Shown here piece by piece: positions 39,978 through 47,840 of a DNA stretch of 64,000 bases (positions are counted from its first letter, which is position 1; every line of letters begins with the position of its first letter). The stretch is from Affinundibacterium nitidum (GTDB lineage: Bacteria; Pseudomonadota; Gammaproteobacteria; Burkholderiales; Burkholderiaceae_D), in assembly GCF_014284155.1 (NCBI RefSeq), contig NZ_JACOFZ010000001.1:496001-560000 (forward strand), in the 5' to 3' direction. Under the pieces are notes generated by a model that searched no databases, was not told the DNA's origin, and saw only the letters and a program-made list of their open reading frames with translations. The translations under genes were made by a program, and so were the position numbers.

Positions 39978-41360
39978 ATGTCTAACCCAGCACTGTTTTC
40001 CAATCTTCCAATCAATCCAAGCCTACTTGAGAGTGTTACATCACTCGGTTACCTAGAAATGACAGCAATTCAGGCGGAAAGTATTCCTGTTATGCTGGAA
40101 CATAAAGATTTAATCGCCCAAGCGAAAACAGGAAGTGGAAAAACTGCAGCTTTCGGCATAGGAATATTAAACAAGCTGAATCCAGCTTATTTTGCCACCC
40201 AGGCTTTGGTCATTTGCCCAACCCGCGAATTAGCTGACCAAGTATCAAATGAATTAAGACGTCTCGCTCGTGCTATCCCGAATATCAAAATACTCACCTT
40301 GTGTGGCGGCACCCCCATGCGCCCACAAATTGCGTCGCTCGAACACGGTGCACATATCGTCGTTGGCACCCCAGGGCGCTTACTCGATCATATCGGGCGC
40401 AGCTCCATCCGTCTCAGCACAATTCAAACTCTTGTGCTCGATGAAGCGGACCGCATGGTCGATATGGGCTTCTACGACGACATTGTAGGTATCGTCGCAG
40501 CCTGCTCGCCGCGCCGTCAAACTCTACTCTTTTCAGCCACTTATCCTGATGACATTCGTCAAGCCAGCCAGGGCTTTCTGCGAGATCCAGTAGAAATCAA
40601 AGTAGAGAGCCAACACGCGGACCAGCAAATCGAACAATATTTTTTTGAAGTTTCGTCTGAAGGACGCAACTCGGCGGTCGCTCAATTGTTACTACACTAC
40701 CAACCGAAATCCAGTATTGTGTTTTGCAATACTAAAATACATTGTGACGAGCTTGCCTATGAACTACAACAGCAAGGCATTACTGCGCTAGCTCTCCACG
40801 GAGACCTCGAACAACGGGATCGAGATGAAATTCTCGTTTTGTTTGCTAATCAAAGTTGCTCCGTCCTAGTTGCTACCGATGTCGCTGCACGTGGGATCGA
40901 TATTCAGTCATTGGGCGCAGTAATTAATGCTGATGTTTCAAAAGACACCGAAGTTCACATTCACCGCATTGGTCGCACTGGCCGTGCTGGGGAACGTGGT
41001 CTTGCCCTGACCTTGGCAGCGACGAACGAAAAAAAATGGGTTCGACTCATCGAAGAGTATCAAAATCGTGAAGCTACATGGAAGTCACTCGACGCACTCG
41101 ATACAAACTCTGAACACCTAATCGCACCTAACATCAGCATCTGCATATCTGGCGGCAAGAAGGATAAACTGCGACCAGGTGATTTACTTGGCGCCTTGAC
41201 TGGCGATGTGGGCTTACGCAAAGATCAAGTAGGAAAGATCAACGTATTCGAATTTAACAGCTATGTCGCTATCGAACGCAGTGTGGCTGACCATGCCCTA
41301 GAAAAATTAAGTCACTGCAAAATAAAAGGTCGACAATTTAAAGTTCGCGAGATCACTTAA
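39978..41360 (+). CDS. dbpA: ATP-dependent RNA helicase DbpA (DEAD box)
   Basis: DbpA unwinds RNA during 50S assembly and is activated by hairpin 92 of 23S rRNA. The 460-residue protein has motif I AKTGSGKTAAFG, PTRELADQ, VLDEADRMVDMGF, SAT, and HRIGRTGRAG of the helicase core. The C-terminal RNA-binding domain (about 385-460), with RPGDLLGALTGDVGLRKDQVGKI, is diagnostic of DbpA. Length matches. It is a single gene, with a 71-base gap before the response regulator. Confidence 0.93.
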   Translation: MSNPALFSNLPINPSLLESVTSLGYLEMTAIQAESIPVMLEHKDLIAQAKTGSGKTAAFGIGILNKLNPAYFATQALVICPTRELADQVSNELRRLARAIPNIKILTLCGGTPMRPQIASLEHGAHIVVGTPGRLLDHIGRSSIRLSTIQTLVLDEADRMVDMGFYDDIVGIVAACSPRRQTLLFSATYPDDIRQASQGFLRDPVEIKVESQHADQQIEQYFFEVSSEGRNSAVAQLLLHYQPKSSIVFCNTKIHCDELAYELQQQGITALALHGDLEQRDRDEILVLFANQSCSVLVATDVAARGIDIQSLGAVINADVSKDTEVHIHRIGRTGRAGERGLALTLAATNEKKWVRLIEEYQNREATWKSLDALDTNSEHLIAPNISICISGGKKDKLRPGDLLGALTGDVGLRKDQVGKINVFEFNSYVAIERSVADHALEKLSHCKIKGRQFKVREIT

Positions 41361-41431
41361 ATTTCATCGCCGATAGAAAAATTATAGAAACACAAACAAA
41401 AATCAGCACGCCTTAAAACAAATAGAAAATT

Positions 41432-42064
41432 ATGATTCGAATCCTGATTGCAGACGACCATACCATCATGCGCGAAGGGCTTAAGCGCATTCTTGATGGG
41501 ATCGAAGATATTCAAGTAATAGGTGAAGCAATCGATGGTCATGACACCATTACCAAGGTACGCTCTGAAAGCTTCGACGTTCTTCTACTCGACCTCTCTA
41601 TGCCTGGACGTAGCGGCGTAGACTTAATTCACCAAATTAAAGATGAGTTTCCTAAGTTGCCCATCTTGATCTTGACCATGCATGAAGAGGAACAGTATGC
41701 GGTGAGAGCCATTCGCGCAGGAGCGAACGGCTATCTCACGAAAGAAAGCGCAGGCACACAATTAGTAACGGCCCTGCGCAAAGTAGCTTCTGGTCGCCCT
41801 TACATAAGCATGGAAGTCGCAGAACAATTGGCGATGTCCGCAATGCCTGCGAGCGGTGATGCTTCGCATACGTCACTCTCTGATCGTGAGTTTGAAGTTT
41901 TTTGCCATCTTGCCAAAGGCAAGTCGATTACAGAAATTGGCGACATGCTGCATCTGAGCGTCAAGACAGTAAGCACCCATAAGACAAGGATCATGCAAAA
42001 AATGGGTTTAAACTCAATCTCTGATCTAGTGCAATACGCCATTGCACATCATTTACTAAATTAA
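41432..42064 (+). CDS. NarL/FixJ-family response regulator
   Basis: The 210-residue protein has a receiver domain (about 1-120) with Asp8-Asp9, phosphorylated Asp54 in LLDLSMPG, Thr/Lys in LTMHEE and LTKES, and a C-terminal LuxR-type helix-turn-helix (about 145-205) in LSDREFEVFCHLAKGKS and TVSTHKTRIMQKMG. It is an output DNA-binding regulator. The likely partner is the HisKA_3 kinase at 44628-46580, because this kinase type pairs with NarL-type regulators; the pairing is inferred. Confidence 0.9.
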   Translation: MIRILIADDHTIMREGLKRILDGIEDIQVIGEAIDGHDTITKVRSESFDVLLLDLSMPGRSGVDLIHQIKDEFPKLPILILTMHEEEQYAVRAIRAGANGYLTKESAGTQLVTALRKVASGRPYISMEVAEQLAMSAMPASGDASHTSLSDREFEVFCHLAKGKSITEIGDMLHLSVKTVSTHKTRIMQKMGLNSISDLVQYAIAHHLLN

Positions 42065-42100
42065 ATCAGTGAAAAACTCTGCATTCCACCATCTCTATGA

Positions 42101-42123
42101 CCTACAACGTCCAGCGTTGTAGG
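42101..42123 (+). promoter_or_regulatory. Perfect stem-loop and overlapping palindrome
   Basis: CCTACAACG (42101-42109) and CGTTGTAGG (42115-42123) form a perfect 9-bp stem with loop TCCAG. The last three bases begin a second perfect palindrome, AGGAATATTCCT (42121-42132). There is no U run. It lies after the NarL-type gene and before the receiver-only gene. It may be a terminator remnant or an operator pair. Confidence 0.45.
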
Positions 42124-42161
42124 AATATTCCTAACACCCCCGCAGCAAACTCCCACACTTC

Positions 42162-42188
42162 AAATCAGGGAACCCTGATTTAAATCAA
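42162..42188 (+). promoter_or_regulatory. Palindrome overlapping a near-consensus FNR box
   Basis: AAATCAGGG (42162-42170) and CCCTGATTT (42173-42181) form a 9-bp inverted repeat with a 2-base centre. Overlapping it at 42175-42188 is CTGATTTAAATCAA, which matches the FNR consensus TTGAT-N4-ATCAA at all but one base. It lies about 63 bases before the ATG of the receiver-only gene, a distance suiting activation with a start near 42223. Confidence 0.6.
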
Positions 42189-42251
42189 CAACGCGACTGA
42201 TCATAATGAACACATGCAAACAATGCTGTGTTCAATCAAATCAAACGCGCC

Positions 42252-42626
42252 ATGAACCTGTTTATCATCGAAGACTCGCTGCTCATCCAAAACCGCTTAG
42301 TACGGTTCATCGAAGAATTGCCCGATGTCAGCATCGTCGGTGTTTCAGCGGAAATCGCTGGTGCCTACGACAAAATCGTCGATACGCATGCTGATGCCAT
42401 GATCTTGGATATCCAACTCAGCGACGGCAACGGCTTGGGCTTACTCAAAAAAATAAAATCCTCGATCCCGGAAGTACGCGTAGTCGTCTTAACCAACCAT
42501 TCGAATGAAGCCAATCGCATGCAGGCACTGCGTGCTGGTGCGGATAGCTTTCTCGATAAATCTACCGATTTCGAACAAATACCAAATATTTTGCAACGTT
42601 GGCAGACACATGGCCCAGCGCATTAA
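42252..42626 (+). CDS. Single-domain response regulator (receiver only)
   Basis: The 124-residue protein is a bare receiver domain: Glu7-Asp8 acidic pair, phosphoacceptor in AMILDIQLSDGNG, Thr in VVLTNHS and Lys in FLDKST. I start it at ATG 42252, where the domain begins (MNLFIIEDS). The frame extends 8 codons further to 42228, with no better ribosome site. It lacks an output domain, so it may be a phosphate sink or act by protein contact. It precedes the FNR-like gene by 64 bases. Confidence 0.82.
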   Translation: MNLFIIEDSLLIQNRLVRFIEELPDVSIVGVSAEIAGAYDKIVDTHADAMILDIQLSDGNGLGLLKKIKSSIPEVRVVVLTNHSNEANRMQALRAGADSFLDKSTDFEQIPNILQRWQTHGPAH

Positions 42627-42690
42627 ATTCCAGAGTTCTTATTTTTAATATTGTTTTAGTGTTTCAATTTCATCTTACAGAGGAAACATC

Positions 42691-43557
42691 ATGTCGAATT
42701 TATCTATGCTCTCCCAACCAAAACGCAATGCAGATGTCGTTTCCCATACCGATACTCCATGGCGCCAACAGGGAAGTCTCTGGTCTAATCTTCGTCAAGT
42801 ATGTGAGTTACTGACCATCCCTGCGCCAGTCACGGCCGATGAAGAAGATACACTGTTCCAACATGTACGCTACAAAGCTGGTCATCGCATCCACCGTATT
42901 GGCCAGGCATTCGACACCCTCTACATCGTCAATTCTGGTTTCGTAAAAACGATCCATATCGATGAATTCGGCAACGAACAAGTCTTGAGTTTTCCAATGA
43001 AAGGTGACATTCTCGGCATCGATGGTATCCACAAACAACATCACGCGTCTGAAGCGATTGCACTGACTGATTGTGACATGATTTTAGTACCATACAAAAC
43101 CTTCGCAGCCTTAGGACGCATCCATGTTGAACTCGAACAAGCAATGTTCAGTGTGATGAGTCGTGAGATTGTGCGCGAGCAAATGATGATCAGTATGTTG
43201 AGCGCACTCAGCGCCGAAGCCAAAGTAGCCCGATTCCTGACCAACTTAGGTGAGCGTTTTAGCCAAATGGGTTACTCAGGTCGCAGCTTCAACTTACGTA
43301 TGACACGTCAAGAAATTGGCAGTTATTTGGGCCTTACACTGGAAACGGTAAGCCGCACACTCTCAGCGCTAAACGAACTCGGTATGATTTCAGTCGAGCA
43401 GCGCGAGATTAATTTACTTGATACAGCTGCCTTAAAAACATTACGACGCTTGCCACCAGCTAAAGCAAAAATCAAGGTTGCCGAAAAAGTCTCCGCACTC
43501 GTCAACAAAAATTTGCTTCCACAGTGGAATTCTGAATTAAGTACAGCAATGAACTAA
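42691..43557 (+). CDS. CRP/FNR-family transcriptional regulator lacking the FNR cluster cysteines
   Basis: The 288-residue protein has a cyclic-nucleotide-like sensor domain (about 45-170), a dimerisation helix and an FNR-type helix-turn-helix (about 204-233). Glu218, Ser221 and Arg222 in TLETVSR fit recognition of TTGAT half sites. Unlike E. coli FNR it has only two cysteines, Cys38 and Cys128, so it lacks the full four-ligand set for an oxygen-labile [4Fe-4S] cluster. It may sense another signal or act constitutively. AGAGGAAA precedes the ATG. The next gene is a universal stress protein. Confidence 0.88.
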   Translation: MSNLSMLSQPKRNADVVSHTDTPWRQQGSLWSNLRQVCELLTIPAPVTADEEDTLFQHVRYKAGHRIHRIGQAFDTLYIVNSGFVKTIHIDEFGNEQVLSFPMKGDILGIDGIHKQHHASEAIALTDCDMILVPYKTFAALGRIHVELEQAMFSVMSREIVREQMMISMLSALSAEAKVARFLTNLGERFSQMGYSGRSFNLRMTRQEIGSYLGLTLETVSRTLSALNELGMISVEQREINLLDTAALKTLRRLPPAKAKIKVAEKVSALVNKNLLPQWNSELSTAMN

Positions 43558-43592
43558 GCAAAAAAGCTTAACGGCACATTGGGGAGAGCAGA

Positions 43593-44432
43593 ATGACCTA
43601 CAAGAGCATACTCGTTCACGTCGAAGACTCTAAACATGCAACGCAACGCACGATTGTCGCGCATGAACTGGCAAAACAATTTGATTCTCATCTAATTGGT
43701 TTGGCTGTCACCGGTATTTCACGTTACGTCTTCGAAGGAAGCGACTTTAGCATTAGTGACCCCAATATTGGCCTACACCTCAATGACTTGCACAAACGTG
43801 CTGAGCGAGCAATCGAGCGCTTCAACTATGACTGCAATAGTTTAGGTGGCAATCAATTCGAAGCGAACATCGCAAATGATGAAGCCAATGGAGGCTTAGG
43901 CTTACGTGCCAGATACTGTGATTTAATTGTTATCGGGCAATCCAATCCTCACGAGCCCTCCCCTTCAGTGATGTCCGACTTTCCTGAGTTCATGGTGGTC
44001 AACGCTGGCCGTCCGACTTTGATCATCCCATACGCTGGGGCGCACACGAACATCAGCCGACGTGTTGTAATTGCGTGGGATGGCAGCCGTGAAGCGGCGC
44101 GTGCAGTCACTGACTCGATCCCTGTATTAAAAAAAGCAAACTCCGTTCAGATTTTAATTCTCAATCCCGGTGCAAATGCAGAAGCACACGGTGATGAACC
44201 AGGTGCAGACATTGCTTTGTATTTAGCGAGACATGGCATCAAAGTTGAAGTTTGCGTTCGTTTCAGTAAAAACGATATCGGCGACGCGATCCTGCAAATT
44301 TCCAAAGAACTTGACGCAAGTCTATTGGTCATGGGCGCTTACGGGCACTCGCGTTTTCGCGAGATGGTAATGGGCGGTGTCACTCGCCACATACTTGAAA
44401 ATATGAACCTACCAGTGCTTATGTCGCACTAA
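43593..44432 (+). CDS. Universal stress protein with two UspA domains
   Basis: The 279-residue protein contains two tandem UspA domains, about 1-145 and 150-279. The second has the ATP-loop pattern GAYGHSRFREMVMGGVTRHIL typical of ATP-binding members, and the first is more diverged. GGGGAG lies upstream of the ATG. Such proteins are often under FNR-type control and induced at low oxygen; its position after an FNR-like gene fits that, but the function is unknown. Confidence 0.88.
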   Translation: MTYKSILVHVEDSKHATQRTIVAHELAKQFDSHLIGLAVTGISRYVFEGSDFSISDPNIGLHLNDLHKRAERAIERFNYDCNSLGGNQFEANIANDEANGGLGLRARYCDLIVIGQSNPHEPSPSVMSDFPEFMVVNAGRPTLIIPYAGAHTNISRRVVIAWDGSREAARAVTDSIPVLKKANSVQILILNPGANAEAHGDEPGADIALYLARHGIKVEVCVRFSKNDIGDAILQISKELDASLLVMGAYGHSRFREMVMGGVTRHILENMNLPVLMSH

Positions 44433-44470
44433 GGCGAACTCGAAGAAAAGGCCATCAGTCAAATCCCAAC

Positions 44471-44506
44471 AAAACACTGGTACTTCACGCAAGTGCCAGT
44501 TTTCGT
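44471..44506 (+). terminator. Intrinsic terminator after the universal stress protein gene
   Basis: ACTGGTACTT (44476-44485) and AAGTGCCAGT (44491-44500) form a 10-bp stem with one G-U pair and loop CACGC, followed by TTTCGTTT. It separates the usp gene from the kinase gene, so the kinase probably has its own promoter within 44507-44627. Confidence 0.6.
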
Positions 44507-44627
44507 TTACCAGTAAAACCATCGCTGCTCCTTTTTAAACTAAAGTGACCAAAAGCACACAGACCATTGTCTGATACAGCGTTGAATAACAAAACTAGGT
44601 AAAATCGAGTGTCGTCTTTTTTGCCAA

Positions 44628-46580
44628 ATGCATATGCTACATCACACCTCTATTAGCAGTCGGGACTTCAAACTCTTAGGCTTAGCCAGCGTATTTCTGT
44701 GCATCGTTTCAGTGATGTTATGGTTAAACCACGCCTCCCTCGCCAGCATTAAAATTAGTAATGCGCTTGCTTTTCATACTGCACTTGAAACAACCACCAT
44801 CGTTCTGTTCATTTCGGTTTTCATTGTTTGCTGGAACGCTTTCGGTGAACGACGTAATCGCAGTAGCCTGATACTCGCCGTTTCTTTTTTGTGTGCAGCC
44901 ATCCTAGGCTTCTTTCATGCGCTCTCGTTTCAAGGAATGCCTGGCTTCTTGCATGCGATAGACATGCATAAGTCACTGAGTTTCTGGCTCATATCCCGTC
45001 TCATCATTACCCTCACATTACTTGGACTTGCTCTGCGTCCGAGCGACAAACTAGTCAGCAATATCCGCTCAAATATTAGTGTCGCGATTGGCCTTACTGC
45101 CACAGTCGCATCTACCGTCTTAATTTTTAAATACCCAGAAATTCTGCCTACGACTTATCTTGAACAAAGTGGGCAAACAACTTTTAAGATAGCGTGCGAG
45201 ATTGTTTTGGTTTTACTCAATATTTGCAGTGCTTATTATTTTTATCGTCAGATCAAAACTGTTAATCCGGATCGGCTAAACGATTTACTCGAAATCAATC
45301 GCGGCTATTTATGTTTCGCTAGCCTAATGTTGGCAGCATCAGAGGTGTATTTTTCGCTATATCGTTTTGCTGATGAAATCTTTGTGTTGATAGGCCACAG
45401 CTTTCAGTTAATGGCCGCGATCGCCATTTATCGTGGCATGGTAGCAATTAACATCCATGCGCCATACGCCTATCTCATCAAAAGTACGCGAACACTGCAA
45501 GAAACAGCGAACGAACTTCTCATTAACAAACAGAGGTTAGTTGGTGTCATTGAGACCGCAATGGATGGCATTCTGACGATTGACGATCAATATAAAATTG
45601 TTCTGGTGAATCCTGCTGCGGCAAAAGTATTCGGCTATGAAGTTGAACAAATGCTTGGACAGCCAATCGACGTGGTCATTCCTATGCGCCATCGCCATGT
45701 GCACTCGAAGCATGTAGAGACATTCGGTCAACATGGAACCACACGCCGACAAATGGGAACCAGTTTCGAAGATTTCTATGTCACCGGCCTACATGCGAAC
45801 GGCAGTGAATTTCCAATCGAAGCTTCCATTTCTAGCCTAGTCGAAAATGGGAGACGCTTTTATACGGTGATCTTTCGCGATATCAATGAACGCAAGATTG
45901 CTAAAGAAAAATTAGCGCAGTATCACACGCAACTAAGCCAACTTTCTTCTGCTTTACAGAGCATACGTGAAGAAGAACGCAAACACATCGCACGTGAATT
46001 ACATGATGACCTTGGCCAGCTACTCGCCGCATTACGGATGGATTTATCGCTTTTACAACGTGACCAATCCATGACTGAGAAGTCAAGAATGACGCTGAGT
46101 AGTATGGATCAGCTATTACTGACGTCGATCACCACGCTACGTCGTATCGCCACCGATTTACGGCCGAGAGCTTTGGATGAAGGCGGCTTGTTCTTTGCAT
46201 TACAAACCTTGCAGAAAGAGTTTTCACAACGTCACGGTGTTCATTGCGATCTGATCGCTGATGAGGAACAACTGATTCTCAATGATGAGAAAAGCACAGC
46301 TATCTTCCGTATCGTTCAAGAGTCGCTCACGAATGTTGCTCGCCATGCGAAAGCGAATCATGTGAAAATAAGCTTTGAGCGCGACGACAATAGTCTCTAT
46401 CTTCGCATCAAAGATGATGGCCGAGGCATTGAAGAAGGCGCCATGAATAAAACGCGCTCTTTCGGCTTAGTTGGCATGCGTGAACGAATCAAGGCACTCA
46501 ATGGTAGCTTCCAACTTGAATCTGCCGTTGGTAAAGGCACGCAGATCGATGTCAAAATACCAGTAAATGATGCAAGCTGA
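44628..46580 (+). CDS. Membrane histidine kinase (MASE3-PAS-HisKA_3-HATPase)
   Basis: The 650-residue kinase has a membrane sensor of about seven helices (about 15-275) resembling MASE3, with FFHALSFQGMPGFL. A PAS domain (about 300-425) follows, then a HisKA_3 dimerisation domain with phosphorylated His459 in ARELHDDLGQ, and a HATPase domain (about 545-645) with DDGRGIEEGA and SFGLVGMRERI. It should phosphorylate a NarL-type regulator, most likely the one at 41432-42064. The signal is unknown; a redox or membrane signal is inferred from the neighbourhood. Confidence 0.88.
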   Translation: MHMLHHTSISSRDFKLLGLASVFLCIVSVMLWLNHASLASIKISNALAFHTALETTTIVLFISVFIVCWNAFGERRNRSSLILAVSFLCAAILGFFHALSFQGMPGFLHAIDMHKSLSFWLISRLIITLTLLGLALRPSDKLVSNIRSNISVAIGLTATVASTVLIFKYPEILPTTYLEQSGQTTFKIACEIVLVLLNICSAYYFYRQIKTVNPDRLNDLLEINRGYLCFASLMLAASEVYFSLYRFADEIFVLIGHSFQLMAAIAIYRGMVAINIHAPYAYLIKSTRTLQETANELLINKQRLVGVIETAMDGILTIDDQYKIVLVNPAAAKVFGYEVEQMLGQPIDVVIPMRHRHVHSKHVETFGQHGTTRRQMGTSFEDFYVTGLHANGSEFPIEASISSLVENGRRFYTVIFRDINERKIAKEKLAQYHTQLSQLSSALQSIREEERKHIARELHDDLGQLLAALRMDLSLLQRDQSMTEKSRMTLSSMDQLLLTSITTLRRIATDLRPRALDEGGLFFALQTLQKEFSQRHGVHCDLIADEEQLILNDEKSTAIFRIVQESLTNVARHAKANHVKISFERDDNSLYLRIKDDGRGIEEGAMNKTRSFGLVGMRERIKALNGSFQLESAVGKGTQIDVKIPVNDAS

Positions 46581-46709
46581 TTAATATTCACCCCATCAAA
46601 CTTCATTGAGCACAATTAACGTGATTAAAATTTGTGCAGAGCGTATCGAAAAGGGCTATGCTAACTATATGTGACGATCTGTGGCTCACGGTGAAAGGAG
46701 ATTTTTATC

Positions 46710-47054
46710 ATGGCAATTTCTGCACTTAATTCGGGGATCTCAGGGATGCGTGCATTCGAAAGTGCACTTGAAAGCTCTGCGCACAATGTTGCCAATGCCA
46801 GCACGTCCAATTTTCAACCGCAAGTAAATAGCTTTCAAGAAGGTGTGAATGGCGGCGTAATTGTGAACATTAGCCAAGCAAGCAAAGCCTTATCCGCGCA
46901 AGTCAATGGCGAGACATCAAATCAAGCTAGCGGCACTGATCTCAGCACGGAAATCACTAACTCCATCCAATACAAATTTGGTTTCCAAATGGCGGCCAAA
47001 TTGGTCAAAACCAGCGACGAGATTCTCGATACATTGATTAATATGAAGAAATGA
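46710..47054 (+). CDS. Orphan flagellar basal-body rod/hook-like protein
   Basis: The 114-residue protein begins with the flagellar rod/hook N-terminal signature, MAISALNSGISGMRAFESALE and SAHNVANASTSNFQ, and ends in a C-terminal helix resembling those of rod proteins. AAGGAG sits before the ATG. It is not in a flagellar gene cluster: the kinase gene lies upstream and a convergent TauE/SafE gene starts its stop codon at the next base. It may be a minor axial component, an export substrate or an evolutionary remnant. Confidence 0.7.
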   Translation: MAISALNSGISGMRAFESALESSAHNVANASTSNFQPQVNSFQEGVNGGVIVNISQASKALSAQVNGETSNQASGTDLSTEITNSIQYKFGFQMAAKLVKTSDEILDTLINMKK

Positions 47055-47825
47055 CTAAGGACGCACCGGCGTAATGCATAAAAACGCTGGCATGGACTGC
47101 ATGTCATAGAAAACTAAGCCCAGTATAGCTAGACCAATCAATACCAATCCCACAACGATACGTAAAACGTAAGTCACTGCAGAAGCTCTAATCTGCTGTG
47201 ACACAAGTTGTGTCACTAGTAAGTGGGGCAATGCAGCGAGACCAAAAATCAACATCAAGATCGCACCTGACCAAGCTTGTCCTGAGAGAATTGCGAATGG
47301 TGCAACGGCATAAGTCAAGCCACATGGAAGCGCGCCCCAAGCTAAACCCAATAAGATTGGATGTCGACTTCCTTTTCGCATAGATGGCATTAAAGCTTGT
47401 GAAATCGAAGCAAAAATCCGATTACCAGACCTCGGCCACGGCAAACTCACGCCAACTAACCTCAGACCAAGCAAAAGCAAGAGTATATTGGCGAAGAAAA
47501 ACAAATACGGTGTTGCCCCCCTCATCCAAGTCCAAGACATCGTGACTGCGCCCACTCCACCGAATACGGCGCCAATTAAACAATATGTTGTGATACGGCC
47601 TGCATGCAAGAAAACAAGATACGCAATCTGTTTGCTAGGGTTCGGGCTGCGATGTGCTTGAATTGGGATTATGTGTTGCGCCGTTAATTGCACGGCAGAT
47701 TTTTCTGAAGGAAAGCTTGGCAACTTCGCTAAGAGGTGGGAGATACCACCACACATACCAACGCAATGAAAGCCGCCGATCAAGCCGGCGGAGATCACCG
47801 CAAAAAGCATAGGCCAAGTTAGCAT
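47055..47825 (-). CDS. TauE/SafE-family (DsbD_2-like) membrane protein
   Basis: The 256-residue integral membrane protein starts with the GGFHCVGMCGGI motif, carrying a Cys-containing first helix, and has about six hydrophobic segments. Members of this family beside cbb3 genes are thought to help copper or haem-related maturation of the oxidase, but the transported substrate is not known. It is the last gene of the minus-strand cco block, 16 bases after hemN, and abuts the stop codon of the converging rod-like gene. Confidence 0.8.
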   Translation of the reverse strand: MLTWPMLFAVISAGLIGGFHCVGMCGGISHLLAKLPSFPSEKSAVQLTAQHIIPIQAHRSPNPSKQIAYLVFLHAGRITTYCLIGAVFGGVGAVTMSWTWMRGATPYLFFFANILLLLLGLRLVGVSLPWPRSGNRIFASISQALMPSMRKGSRHPILLGLAWGALPCGLTYAVAPFAILSGQAWSGAILMLIFGLAALPHLLVTQLVSQQIRASAVTYVLRIVVGLVLIGLAILGLVFYDMQSMPAFLCITPVRP

Positions 47826-47840
47826 GAAAGCGTGCTCGGA

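Noticed and set aside
46622-46665. Sigma-28 type promoter before the orphan rod-like gene
   Set aside because: TAAA is present, but the downstream part does not match GCCGATAA well; a sigma-70 reading has a 19-base spacer. Neither is convincing.
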